Below are positions 1-6,063 of a stretch of DNA of 12,868 nt, in pieces; position 1 is the first letter of the stretch, and each line of letters starts with the position of its first letter. Made by a program: the position numbers and the translations under genes. The DNA comes from Candidatus Shapirobacteria bacterium UBA2283. GTDB lineage: Bacteria; Patescibacteriota; Microgenomatia; UBA12405. The stretch spans positions 1 through 12,868 of the forward strand of contig DDWP01000099.1 of NCBI GenBank assembly GCA_002345725.1, written 5' to 3'. The notes under the pieces were generated by a model. The model was not told the origin of the DNA, searched no databases, and saw only the letters and a program-made list of their open reading frames with translations.

Positions 1-225
1 GTTGATGGGACAATTGCCAAAGCAGTCACTCTTAAATTCAAAGGTGCTATCATTTTAATCCGTCCTGGTAAACAAGGTTTCGGCTTGATTGCTGGCGGTC
101 CTGTTAGGTCAGTCGTTGAATTAGCCGGTATAAAAGATATCGTTAGTAAAATAATCGGATCCAAAACAAAATCTATTAATGTCTGGGCCACTATTAAGGC
201 ACTTACCCTTTTACAGAAGAACTAA
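1..225 (+). CDS. rpsE: 30S ribosomal protein S5, C-terminal part (cut by window start)
   Basis: Open from base 1, giving 74 residues and a TAA stop. The visible part is the C-terminal ribosomal-fold domain of S5: the IAGGPVRSVVELAGIKDI segment (residues about 31-48) is the conserved S5 signature, followed by the usual Asn-Val-x-x-Ala-Thr helix region. S5 sits on the small subunit near the mRNA entry channel and contributes to decoding accuracy. The N-terminal dsRNA-binding-like domain lies outside the window. The stop is only 2 nt before rplO, with no rpmD (L30) gene between; in most bacteria the order is rpsE-rpmD-rplO. Identification is firm; the full length cannot be seen. Confidence 0.96.
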   Translation, partial: VDGTIAKAVTLKFKGAIILIRPGKQGFGLIAGGPVRSVVELAGIKDIVSKIIGSKTKSINVWATIKALTLLQKN

Positions 226-227
226 AT

Positions 228-677
228 ATGGATATCTTATCTCAATTACCTCAAACAACAGAAAAACAACAAAGAAGAGTTGGCCGTGGTTACGGATCAC
301 AAAAAGGTGGCCATACTACTGGTCGTGGTGCTAAAGGTGACAAAGTCCGCGGTAAGACTAGGATTACTTTCGACGGTACCAAGATTAAGAAAGGTTGGAT
401 TAAGCGTACCCCTTTTCTTAGAGGTAAACACCGAGTTCTTGCTGCTCCAATTTTTTACACCTACAGTCTCAGCCAGATGGACAAATGGTTTGAGTCAGGT
501 GCCACCATTGACATCAAATCAATTGCTTTAAAATCAGGTATTGACGAGAAAGTATTACTTAATAGTGTCAAGATTTTGGCCTCTGGAGAAACGTCTAAAA
601 CATTCAATTTCAAAGGTATTCTTTTCTCTAAAAGTGCCCAGGAGAAAATATTGTCTCTAGGTGGTAAGATAGAGTAA
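228..677 (+). CDS. rplO: 50S ribosomal protein L15
   Basis: 149 residues, the usual L15 length. The basic, glycine-rich N-terminal extension (GRGYGSQKGGHTTGRG, residues about 19-34) is diagnostic: it threads into 23S rRNA, while the C-terminal globular half (about 75-149) lies on the surface. L15 is a late-assembly protein of the large subunit. The start ATG follows the rpsE stop by 2 nt, and the stop codon TAA shares its last A with the ATG of secY (TAATG), so the genes are translationally coupled in the spc operon. There is no clear Shine-Dalgarno before this ATG. Nothing unusual in sequence. Confidence 0.96.
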   Translation: MDILSQLPQTTEKQQRRVGRGYGSQKGGHTTGRGAKGDKVRGKTRITFDGTKIKKGWIKRTPFLRGKHRVLAAPIFYTYSLSQMDKWFESGATIDIKSIALKSGIDEKVLLNSVKILASGETSKTFNFKGILFSKSAQEKILSLGGKIE

Positions 678-1957
678 TGAACCAGCTCGTCAAATCTCTT
701 TCCCTTTACGTAGAAGGTCTAAAAACACCTCTTCTTAGGCAAAAAATAGGTATAACCATTGGTGTACTTATCCTTTTCCGTTTTATTGCTCATATCCCAG
801 TACCCGGTGTCGATCTTGCCTTACTTCGACAGTTTTTTAGTAGCAACCAACTCTTATCTTTACTCGATGTATTTTCCGGTGGTACTCTCGCCAATTTTTC
901 TATTGCCGCTCTAGGGTTAAACCCCTATATCAACGCTTCTATTATGATGCAACTTCTTACCTTGGTTAGTCCTAAGCTTGAAGAGCTGAGTAAGGAAGGC
1001 CAGTATGGTCGAGAGAAAATAAATCAATATACTAGGATCGTCACCATCCCTCTCTCCATTGTCCAGTCGCTAGGTATGTACGGTATTCTTAGATCCCAGA
1101 ATATCATTGGTGAGCTAGACATATTGACCCTAATTGCCCTTGTTTCAAGCATGTTAGCCGGCACTATGATTATGATCTTTTTAGGTCAGATGATTAATCA
1201 GTTTGGTGTTGGTAATGGTATTTCCATGATAATCTTTGCCGGCATTATTGCTCGCTTACCCTTATCTGCTATCCAAGCTGTTAGCTTAGCAGATTTTAGT
1301 AATCCTCAGACTACTCTTAATTTAGCTATTTTTGCTGTCATGGCTATTGCTATGGTTTTAGCTATTGTTACCGTTGAAGAAGCAGTTTTGCGAGTTCCTA
1401 TACATTATGCCAAGCGTGCTCAGACGACCTATCTACCTATCAAGGTCAACACTGCTGGTGTTATGCCTATTATCTTTGCTGTTTCCTTAGCTACTATTCC
1501 ATCACTTCTTGGTCAGTATCTTGGCAAAGTCAACAACACTGTTGTGGCCGATCTTGCTCTCTCTGTTGCCCGAGTCTTTAATCCTAGTGGTTATGCCTAC
1601 ATTTTGTTTTATTTTCTCCTGGTCATTGGATTTACATTTTTTTATACATCTGTCGTTTTCAAACCAAAAGAAGTTGCTGATGAATTAAGAAAATCAGGTG
1701 GTTTTATCCCCGGTATTCGACCCGGTGTTTCCACTGAGAACCGACTCAGATATCTCCTTAACCGTATTGTTGCTATTGGAGCAGTTTTCCTGGGTGTCAT
1801 CGCCGTCGCTCCATCAATTGTCTCCAACATTACCAATCTGACTACTCTGACTATCGGAGGTACTTCAGTTCTGATCGTTGTCTCTGTGGTTGTTGAGCTC
1901 ACTCGCAAGATCGAGAACGTCGTCCAGACCTACAACTACGATAAATTAACTTATTAA
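677..1957 (+). CDS. secY: Protein translocase subunit SecY
   Basis: 426 residues, typical for the channel-forming subunit of the Sec translocon, which passes unfolded proteins across or into the cytoplasmic membrane with SecE and SecG. Hydrophobic segments match the ten-helix SecY fold. Recognisable landmarks are GLNPYINASIMMQLL (residues about 80-94, plug/TM2), GVGNGISMIIFAG (about 177-189), the basic cytoplasmic loop RVPIHYAKR (about 239-247), LPIKVNTAGVMPIIFA (about 253-268) and the C5 loop KPKEVADELRKSGGFIPG (about 330-350), which in this family contacts SecA and the ribosome. Its start overlaps the rplO stop by one base. A hairpin pair of the local repeat family begins at the stop codon and may serve as a transcript end or processing site. 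Confidence 0.97.
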   Translation: MNQLVKSLSLYVEGLKTPLLRQKIGITIGVLILFRFIAHIPVPGVDLALLRQFFSSNQLLSLLDVFSGGTLANFSIAALGLNPYINASIMMQLLTLVSPKLEELSKEGQYGREKINQYTRIVTIPLSIVQSLGMYGILRSQNIIGELDILTLIALVSSMLAGTMIMIFLGQMINQFGVGNGISMIIFAGIIARLPLSAIQAVSLADFSNPQTTLNLAIFAVMAIAMVLAIVTVEEAVLRVPIHYAKRAQTTYLPIKVNTAGVMPIIFAVSLATIPSLLGQYLGKVNNTVVADLALSVARVFNPSGYAYILFYFLLVIGFTFFYTSVVFKPKEVADELRKSGGFIPGIRPGVSTENRLRYLLNRIVAIGAVFLGVIAVAPSIVSNITNLTTLTIGGTSVLIVVSVVVELTRKIENVVQTYNYDKLTY

Positions 1958-2006
1958 ACCCCTCTGGTCCGGTGGACACCGGACCATCTCCCCTTCAAAA
2001 GGGGAG
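1956..2006 (-). repeat. Palindromic double-hairpin repeat, copy 1 (reverse orientation)
   Basis: Two adjacent perfect hairpins. TGGTCCGGT (1965-1973) pairs with ACCGGACCA (1978-1986) around a 4-nt loop. CTCCCCTT (1988-1995) pairs with AAGGGGAG (1999-2006) around a 3-nt loop. Read on the minus strand it has the same layout as the four other copies: CTCCC..GGGAG hairpin, short ATG-like spacer, second C/G-rich hairpin, then a GGGTTT-like tail. It begins in the secY stop codon. The hairpins could act as a terminator for secY or the convergent gene, but no T-run follows directly. Confidence 0.75.
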
Positions 2007-2019
2007 TCTTTGCATGTTT

Positions 2020-2313
2020 CTATTTCGACTTAACAATTTTTTTTGAAACGGCATCAATAAACAACCTAAATGCAGGTCTATTCTCTTTCTCATAAATATA
2101 GTTGACACCTAGTAATTGTTTACACTTTTGACAAGTTGTTGTAAAAGTTGGATCAAAGATTCTGTCCGTATACATTCGTTTTAGTATGCCTGGTCCATCT
2201 TTCTGATAAAAACATAGATGTTGGCCACATTTAGCACAGGAAATGTTCAAGAGTCTAGAATATCCCCCTCGGGCTTTTTTATATTTATCACTTTTTAATT
2301 TAATCTCTACCAT
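2020..2313 (-). CDS. Small zinc-ribbon protein of unknown function
   Basis: 97 residues, encoded against the direction of the ribosomal operon. Two CxxC pairs, C26-A-K-C29 and C61-Q-K-C64, are spaced like the knuckles of a zinc ribbon; an additional Cys is at 34. The N-terminus is lysine-rich (residues 1-20), and the C-terminus (about 78-97) is predicted to form a basic helix. I do not recognise a named family. A nucleic-acid or ribosome-associated role is plausible from the charge and zinc ribbon, but this is inference. The ATG at 2311-2313 lies 6 nt from an extended -10 box, consistent with a leaderless transcript. The TAG stop converges on the secY end, with a repeat element between. Confidence 0.75.
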   Translation of the reverse strand: MVEIKLKSDKYKKARGGYSRLLNISCAKCGQHLCFYQKDGPGILKRMYTDRIFDPTFTTTCQKCKQLLGVNYIYEKENRPAFRLFIDAVSKKIVKSK

Positions 2314-2319
2314 AGCCTA

Positions 2320-2328
2320 ATTTTATCA
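2320..2328 (-). promoter_or_regulatory. Extended -10 promoter for the zinc-ribbon gene
   Basis: On the minus strand TGA-TAAAAT (extended -10, TGn plus 5/6 of TATAAT) lies with its 3' end 6 nt before the ATG. The transcription start would fall at or next to the start codon. No good -35 is visible, as is usual for extended -10 promoters. Confidence 0.45.
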
Positions 2329-2432
2329 AATTCAAAAATGAAGTATCATGTAGATAATTTTTCTGATGAAGGGCTTCGGAGTCCACTTTATGTGGAGAAA
2401 GTTCAGTTTTGCCCAACAAAAGGTTTATAAAT

Positions 2433-2487
2433 ATTGCCCTTTTGAAGGGAAATGTCCCGAGCTTGTCGAGGGACAAAGGGTTTAAAT
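2433..2487 (+). repeat. Palindromic double-hairpin repeat, copy 2; left half of a 55-bp direct repeat
   Basis: Identical over 55 bases to 2914-2968 (offset 481). It contains the CCCTTTTGAAGGG hairpin, an AATG spacer, a second hairpin GTCCC..GGGAC (2454-2474) and the tail AAAGGGTTTAAAT. It lies directly upstream of the DUF559 gene. An ATG inside it (2452) is in frame with that gene but is part of the repeat, so it is not taken as the start. Confidence 0.9.
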
Positions 2488-2508
2488 AAAAATGGTTTAA
2501 AATGGTGT

Positions 2509-2907
2509 ATGCATCTCGATGAAAACTATATTACTCGTCGTGGTCACAACAAATATCTCTTAGAGTTACGAGAACTATCTAGAAAGTTGAGAAATAACCA
2601 GACCATTGCTGAGAAGAAGATCTGGTATCAATTACTTTGTAGAAAATATTTAGATTTTAAGTTTCTTCGTCAAAAACCAATCGATCAATTTATTCTAGAT
2701 TTTTATTGCCCTAAATTACTTTTAGATATTGAGATAGATGGTGAATCACACATTAAACGTCAAAATCATGACAACTTCAGAGACTATCGACTTGGTGTTC
2801 TAGGAATCAAAACTATACGTTATACTAATGAAGAAGTCATCAATGACTTCTCTAACGTAGTTAAGCATGTAAAATCACAAATCGAAGTCAGATGTCAAGA
2901 AATATAA
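2509..2907 (+). CDS. DUF559 domain protein, Vsr/PD-(D/E)XK-type endonuclease fold
   Basis: 132 residues from the ATG at 2509. The frame is open to an earlier ATG at 2452, but that lies inside the repeat and encodes residues foreign to the family. The signature runs LRNNQTIAEKKIWYQLL, then KFLRQKPIDQFILDFYCP, then LLLDIEIDGESH, matching DUF559, a small relative of very-short-patch repair nucleases. The catalytic set of the PD-(D/E)XK fold is visible as the Asp of LDFYCP, the E-x-D of DIEIDGE and the following His. The family is widespread and often scattered next to repeats; its substrate is not established to my knowledge. Here the gene sits alone between two perfect 55-bp repeats and interrupts the secY-adk interval, so it looks like a small mobile or recombined unit. 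Confidence 0.85.
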   Translation: MHLDENYITRRGHNKYLLELRELSRKLRNNQTIAEKKIWYQLLCRKYLDFKFLRQKPIDQFILDFYCPKLLLDIEIDGESHIKRQNHDNFRDYRLGVLGIKTIRYTNEEVINDFSNVVKHVKSQIEVRCQEI

Positions 2908-2913
2908 AAATTA

Positions 2914-2968
2914 ATTGCCCTTTTGAAGGGAAATGTCCCGAGCTTGTCGAGGGACAAAGGGTTTAAAT
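2914..2968 (+). repeat. Palindromic double-hairpin repeat, copy 3; right half of the 55-bp direct repeat
   Basis: Perfect copy of 2433-2487. Its final AT are the first two bases of the adk start codon, and its AAAGGG (2956-2961) sits 5 nt before that ATG, where it could act as a weak ribosome binding site. The repeat is therefore fused to the adk 5' end. Confidence 0.9.
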
Positions 2969-3548
2969 GTTAAATCTCTTTTTAATCGGTCCGTCTGGTT
3001 CTGGTAAAACTACTCAGGCTGAAAAAGTTGCCCAAAAATACGGCTTAACCCATTTTTCTATGGGCCAGCTTCTTCGTGATGAAATTGCTTCTGGCAGTGG
3101 TTTAGGTTTTGAAGCCAAAAGTTATGTCGATCAAGGTATTTGGGCACCAGACGATCTTATTTTTGACATCTTAATTAACAAGCTTAAAAGTCTCAATTTT
3201 CAGAACTTCATCATCGATGGTTTTCCTCGGGTTCTTAATCAAGGTCGCGTTATCGAGTTTTATTTGCGCAAACTTAATCAACCCGTATCTCTGCTAATTC
3301 ACCTCAATGTAACTTTCCAAGAAATCATGGATAGGCGAGCTCTACTAGGGGATGACTTTCAAGAAAAAGACCGCACCGACAATACCCCTGAAGATATTGC
3401 TCACCGTCAACAATCCTATGAAGAAACTATTGACCCGATTAAGGATTACTTTAAAAGACACGGTAAATTAGTCGAGATTAATGGCAACCGCCCCGTCGAG
3501 CCAATTTTTGAAGATATAGTTAAAGAGATTGACAAATTAAATGCTTAA
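2967..3548 (+). CDS. adk: Adenylate kinase, short form
   Basis: 193 residues. Catalyses ATP + AMP = 2 ADP in the cytoplasm. The P-loop GPSGSGKTT is at residues 8-16, the AMP-binding helix SMGQLLRDEI at 31-40, DGFPR at 84-88, and DRTDNTPEDIAHR at about 135-147 carries the Arg-x-Asp motif. Between about 124 and 135 the LID is a short loop, so there is no zinc-finger-like LID insertion with Cys residues; this is the short-type adenylate kinase. Position after secY is the classic spc-operon location. The stop overlaps the next gene by 8 nt. The start codon is partly built from the palindromic repeat. Confidence 0.95.
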   Translation: MLNLFLIGPSGSGKTTQAEKVAQKYGLTHFSMGQLLRDEIASGSGLGFEAKSYVDQGIWAPDDLIFDILINKLKSLNFQNFIIDGFPRVLNQGRVIEFYLRKLNQPVSLLIHLNVTFQEIMDRRALLGDDFQEKDRTDNTPEDIAHRQQSYEETIDPIKDYFKRHGKLVEINGNRPVEPIFEDIVKEIDKLNA

Positions 3549-3947
3549 AATTACTCCAGAAATAAAACAGAGATTCGAGACTTCGGTAGTTGCTTTAGGT
3601 ACAGTTAGTCTAACTGGTGTTCCTAACGTCGTTGCTGTTGCTTGTTGTAAAGTTGTCTCCGGCAACCAAGTTCTAATTACCGACAATTTTTTTAACAAGA
3701 CCAGGGTCAACTTGAATACTAATCAATATGTTTCTTTGTCTTTTTGGAATCCGGTAGATGGTGATAACAACTGGGGTTATCAATTTAAAGGTACTGCTGA
3801 GGTTTTTACCGAAGGTAAATGGAAAAATATCGTTAATAACGATCCCGATAATATTGGTCTTGCCCATCCCATAAGGCCGCTATTTTGGTGACTATTACAG
3901 AAATTTGGGATCTTGCTAACCCCAAACTGATATCTTCCCAAATTTAG
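3541..3947 (+). pseudogene. PNPOx-like (FMN-binding split-barrel) protein, frameshifted near the C-terminus
   Basis: The first frame gives 116 residues ending at TGA 3889-3891. Its start (EIKQRFETSVVALGTVSLTGVPNVVAV) and FFNKTRVNLNTNQYVSLSFW segment match the pyridoxamine 5'-phosphate oxidase-like flavin-binding barrel family. The last five residues (RPLFW) do not fit. Reading one base back from 3873 gives KAAILVTITEIWDLANPKLI, the expected C-terminal strand of the family, ending at TAG 3945-3947 and restoring a normal length of about 135 residues. A single missing A in the ATAAGG stretch (3871-3876) explains this. It may be a true mutation or a sequencing error. The gene overlaps adk by 8 nt and occupies the place where map usually lies. 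Members bind flavin (FMN or F420); the substrate here is unknown. Confidence 0.8.
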
Positions 3948-3972
3948 ATTACATTTTCCTTGCATTTTCCCT

Positions 3973-3978
3973 TATAAT
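3973..3978 (+). promoter_or_regulatory. Candidate -10 box (TATAAT) for infA
   Basis: A perfect TATAAT about 100 nt before infA. No convincing -35 is seen at 16-18 nt. If used, the infA transcript would carry palindromic repeat copy 4 in its 5' leader. Confidence 0.35.
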
Positions 3979-4003
3979 ACAATTCATCAAATATTTATAT
4001 TCA

Positions 4004-4052
4004 TCTCCCTTGTCAAAGGGAGAAGCTCCGGTGAACACCGGAGAGAGGGATT
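4004..4052 (+). repeat. Palindromic double-hairpin repeat, copy 4
   Basis: CTCCCTT (4005-4011) pairs with AAGGGAG (4016-4022). CTCCGGTG (4026-4033) pairs with CACCGGAG (4036-4043). The tail AGAGGGATT follows. It has the same architecture as the other copies, but the second hairpin has a different sequence with pairing kept on both sides. It lies just before infA. Confidence 0.8.
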
Positions 4053-4076
4053 GAAAACATTAATAGTTTAATCTAA

Positions 4077-4280
4077 ATGAAAGATCCAACTGTCCGTGGT
4101 ACCGTTACTGAAGTTCTACCAAACCAGCTTTTCCGTGTCGAGCTTGAAGGCGGTAAAGTGATCATTTGTCATTTAGCTGGTAAGTTGCGCATTAATCATA
4201 TCAGATGTCTTGCTGGAGACACCGTCTCTTTAGTCCTTTCTCCTGAAGGTGAAAAGGGTCGTATCGTCTACCGAGGATAG
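4077..4280 (+). CDS. infA: Translation initiation factor IF-1
   Basis: 67 residues, slightly shorter than the usual 71-72. A single OB-fold (S1-type) domain: VRGTVTEVLPNQLFRVELEGG (residues about 6-26), a HLAGKLRINHIR stretch (about 32-43) and LAGDTVSLVLSP (about 45-56). IF-1 binds the 30S A site during initiation and works with IF-2 and IF-3. Its place ahead of rpmJ-rpsM is standard. It is bracketed by palindromic repeat copies 4 and 5, which separate it from both neighbours and suggest separate transcript ends. No Shine-Dalgarno is visible. Confidence 0.95.
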   Translation: MKDPTVRGTVTEVLPNQLFRVELEGGKVIICHLAGKLRINHIRCLAGDTVSLVLSPEGEKGRIVYRG

Positions 4281-4288
4281 ACAAAGAA

Positions 4289-4333
4289 ACCTCCCTTTTG
4301 AAGGGAGGATGCCCGAAGGGCAGGTGGGTTTAT
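4289..4333 (+). repeat. Palindromic double-hairpin repeat, copy 5
   Basis: CCTCCCTT (4290-4297) pairs with AAGGGAGG (4301-4308), loop TTG. GCCC (4311-4314) pairs with GGGC (4318-4321). AAACC before the first hairpin can pair with GGTTT in the tail, closing the whole element. It is located just after the infA stop. Confidence 0.85.
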
Positions 4334-4351
4334 TCCACTTAAATTATCTCT

Positions 4352-4380
4352 TTGATATTGCTACAATTTTAGGTTACAAT
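4352..4380 (+). promoter_or_regulatory. Sigma70-type promoter for the rpmJ-rpsM-rpsK alpha operon
   Basis: TTGATA (4352-4357), 17-nt spacer, TACAAT (4375-4380): five of six consensus bases in each box at ideal spacing. Predicted start near 4387, about 19 nt before the rpmJ ATG. This is the best promoter in the ribosomal part of the window and marks the start of the alpha operon. Confidence 0.7.
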
Positions 4381-4405
4381 ATCCAAGTCTTTAGTACTCA
4401 AACCT

Positions 4406-4519
4406 ATGAAAGTAAAATCTAGTATCAAACGTCGCTGCAAAAACTGTAAAGTTGTTATCCGTAGGGGAGTGCGACGTATTATTTGTTCTACCAAAAAACA
4501 CACCCAGAAACAGGGATAA
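4406..4519 (+). CDS. rpmJ: 50S ribosomal protein L36
   Basis: 37 residues, the standard size. The zinc-ribbon ligands of the Cys-containing form are all present: C11, C14, C27 and H32. The sequence begins MKVKSSIKRRCKNCKVVIRR, as usual for L36. It binds 23S rRNA near the base of the large subunit. It follows the TTGATA/TACAAT promoter and precedes rpsM by 4 nt. Infers a normal zinc-dependent L36 rather than the Cys-free paralogue. Confidence 0.95.
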   Translation: MKVKSSIKRRCKNCKVVIRRGVRRIICSTKKHTQKQG

Positions 4520-4523
4520 TTCT

Positions 4524-4943
4524 ATGAGAATCTCCGGAGTCGAAATCCCAGATAATGAAAGAGCAGAAGTTGCTCTAACCCGTTTTTACGGAATTGGCCC
4601 AGTCAATGTTGTTGCATTGGCTAAAATGTCCAAGATCGATCTAAACACTCGTATTAAAGATCTTTCTCGTGATGACATCGGTGCCCTCATGAAAGCCCTC
4701 GAAAATTTTGCCACAGAAGGTGACCTTAAGAAAGAAGTCCGCGAAAATATTGATCGTCTCCGTGCCATCAAATGTTATCGTGGTATTCGTCACATCGTTG
4801 GTCTTCCTGTTCGTGGTCAACGTACCAAATCAAACGCACGTACTCGTAAGGGTAAGAAGCGAACAGTTGGTTCACTTACTAAGGAAGCCTGGGCAAAGAT
4901 TGAAACCCAACAAAAAGCTGCTTCAATTGCTACTAACAAATAA
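4524..4943 (+). CDS. rpsM: 30S ribosomal protein S13
   Basis: 139 residues from the ATG at 4524. The frame is open further upstream inside rpmJ, but the family begins M-x-R-I-S/A-G-V-x-I-P, which fits MRISGVEIP here exactly. The body includes the helix-two-turn-helix LTRFYGIGPVNVVAL (about 18-32) and the conserved RGIRHIVGLPVRGQRTKSNA (about 90-109), followed by the basic tail KGKKRT. S13 sits in the head of the small subunit and contacts the P-site tRNA and the large subunit (bridges B1a/B1b). A C-terminal extension of about 20 residues after the KKRTVG motif is slightly longer than in E. coli. rpsK starts 5 nt later. Confidence 0.95.
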   Translation: MRISGVEIPDNERAEVALTRFYGIGPVNVVALAKMSKIDLNTRIKDLSRDDIGALMKALENFATEGDLKKEVRENIDRLRAIKCYRGIRHIVGLPVRGQRTKSNARTRKGKKRTVGSLTKEAWAKIETQQKAASIATNK

Positions 4944-4948
4944 ACTTT

Positions 4949-5371
4949 ATGGCAAACACTACCCCCAAACAAACTAACACCAAAGGCTCAAAAACCCCAG
5001 TTAAGAAAAAGGTTTTCAAAAACATTGCTGATGGTCGACTTTACGTCAAGTCATCTTTTAACAATACAATAGTATCCATCGCCGACAGTAAAGGTAATGT
5101 TCTTGCTTGGTCAAGTTCAGGACACTGTGGTTTTAAGGGTGCTCGCAAGTCCACTCCTTATGCCGCTTCAACTGCCCTAGAAAGGACTTTAGAAGAAGCC
5201 AAGAAACATGGTATTAAAAAGTTGGAAGTTTTCCTTAAAGGTCCAGGCGTTGGTCGAGATGCTACTTTGAGATTTCTCCGTAGTAAGAGGGATTTTGATG
5301 TTGAGCTTATCTCAGACATTACTCCTATTCCCCACAACGGACCCAGACCTCCAAAGTCTCGCAGTGTTTAG
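4949..5371 (+). CDS. rpsK: 30S ribosomal protein S11
   Basis: 140 residues, with a lysine/threonine-rich N-terminal extension of about 20 residues. The S11 core is clear: VKSSFNNTIVSIADSKGNVL (about 33-52), WSSSGHCGFKGARKSTPYAA (about 54-73), GPGVGRDATLRFL, and the C-terminal ITPIPHNGPRPPKSRSV, which is the family hallmark. S11 lies on the small-subunit platform near the E site and mRNA. The following gap of 46 nt to rpsD is entirely A/T-rich with a degenerate 8-nt tandem repeat. Confidence 0.95.
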   Translation: MANTTPKQTNTKGSKTPVKKKVFKNIADGRLYVKSSFNNTIVSIADSKGNVLAWSSSGHCGFKGARKSTPYAASTALERTLEEAKKHGIKKLEVFLKGPGVGRDATLRFLRSKRDFDVELISDITPIPHNGPRPPKSRSV

Positions 5372-5378
5372 TTTTTTT

Positions 5379-5410
5379 AAATTATTAAATTATTAAATTC
5401 TTAAATCTTC
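5379..5410 (+). repeat. Degenerate 8-nt tandem repeat in the rpsK-rpsD gap
   Basis: Four consecutive units AAATTATT, AAATTATT, AAATTCTT, AAATCTTC, followed by AAATTAAATG into the rpsD start. It is preceded by a T7 run after the rpsK stop. It may be a low-complexity spacer, a replication-slippage product, or an unstructured A/U-rich loading region for a gene without Shine-Dalgarno. Confidence 0.6.
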
Positions 5411-5417
5411 AAATTAA

Positions 5418-6050
5418 ATGTCAAGAATAACCCTCGAATCAAAATGTCGACTTTGTCGAGCCGCCGGGACCAAACTTTTTCTTAAGGGATCTCGATGTCT
5501 TTCCGGCAAGTGTCCAATCGAGAAAAAAGGTGCCATTCCTCCAGGTATGCACGGTATTAAGAGAGCCAAGAAACCCACCGATTACGGAATACAGCTTCGT
5601 GCCAAACAAAAAGCCAAGCGCATCTATGGTGTTCAAGAAACTCAGTTTCACAACTACTATCTCAAAGCAAAAACCCTTCCTGGCCTAGTTGGTGTTAACT
5701 TGGTGAATCTTTTGGAGAAAAGATTAGACAATGTTCTTTATCGTGCTGGTTTATCATTATCTCGATCGAATGCTAAGCAAATAATTAGTCACGGTCACGT
5801 TCTGGTTAATGACAAGACTTTAAACATCTCTTCCTACGTTATCAAAAAGGGAGATGTTATTTCTTTAGATACCAAATCAGTTTCAAGTTATCTTGACAAT
5901 CTCATGATCGCCGATAAGGACTTCAAAACTCCTGACTGGCTTGACGTTAACAAAACCAAATATTCAGTTTCCTTGCTTTCGGAGCCCGATTTGTCCGATG
6001 TTAGCCAAGAAATTGATGTTAATTTAATAATTGAATATTATTCCCGCTAA
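5418..6050 (+). CDS. rpsD: 30S ribosomal protein S4 (zinc-binding C+ form)
   Basis: 210 residues. The N-terminal zinc site of the C+ form is present: C10, C13, C27 and C32. The S4 RNA-binding domain follows, with the NLLEKRLDNVLYRAGLSLSR stretch (about 95-114) and the GHVLVNDK S4 hairpin motif (about 125-132). S4 is a primary binder of 16S rRNA at the five-way junction and in many bacteria represses its own operon translationally. Its place before rpoA is standard. A small C-terminal acidic/hydrophobic tail (about 190-210, SEPDLSDVSQEIDVNLIIEY) matches the family end. Confidence 0.95.
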   Translation: MSRITLESKCRLCRAAGTKLFLKGSRCLSGKCPIEKKGAIPPGMHGIKRAKKPTDYGIQLRAKQKAKRIYGVQETQFHNYYLKAKTLPGLVGVNLVNLLEKRLDNVLYRAGLSLSRSNAKQIISHGHVLVNDKTLNISSYVIKKGDVISLDTKSVSSYLDNLMIADKDFKTPDWLDVNKTKYSVSLLSEPDLSDVSQEIDVNLIIEYYSR

Positions 6051-6051
6051 A

Positions 6052-6057
6052 AAGGAG
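6052..6057 (+). promoter_or_regulatory. Clear Shine-Dalgarno of rpoA
   Basis: AAGGAG lies 6 nt before ATG 6064 and 9 nt before ATG 6067. It decides the rpoA start against an upstream in-frame ATG at 6031, which lies inside rpsD. No other gene in the window has such a clean anti-16S match. Confidence 0.75.
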
Positions 6058-6063
6058 ACATAT

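Noticed and set aside
1642..1908. Long reverse-strand frames within secY (and similar ones in adk-infA, rpsM, rpsD, rplQ and btpA).
   Set aside because: They are shadows of well-identified forward genes, with Arg/Thr/Ser-rich composition and no independent signals.
2452..2508. Longer N-terminus for the DUF559 gene starting at ATG 2452.
   Set aside because: These 19 codons lie mostly in the palindromic repeat, which also occurs upstream of adk without being translated in this frame; the family normally begins near 2509.
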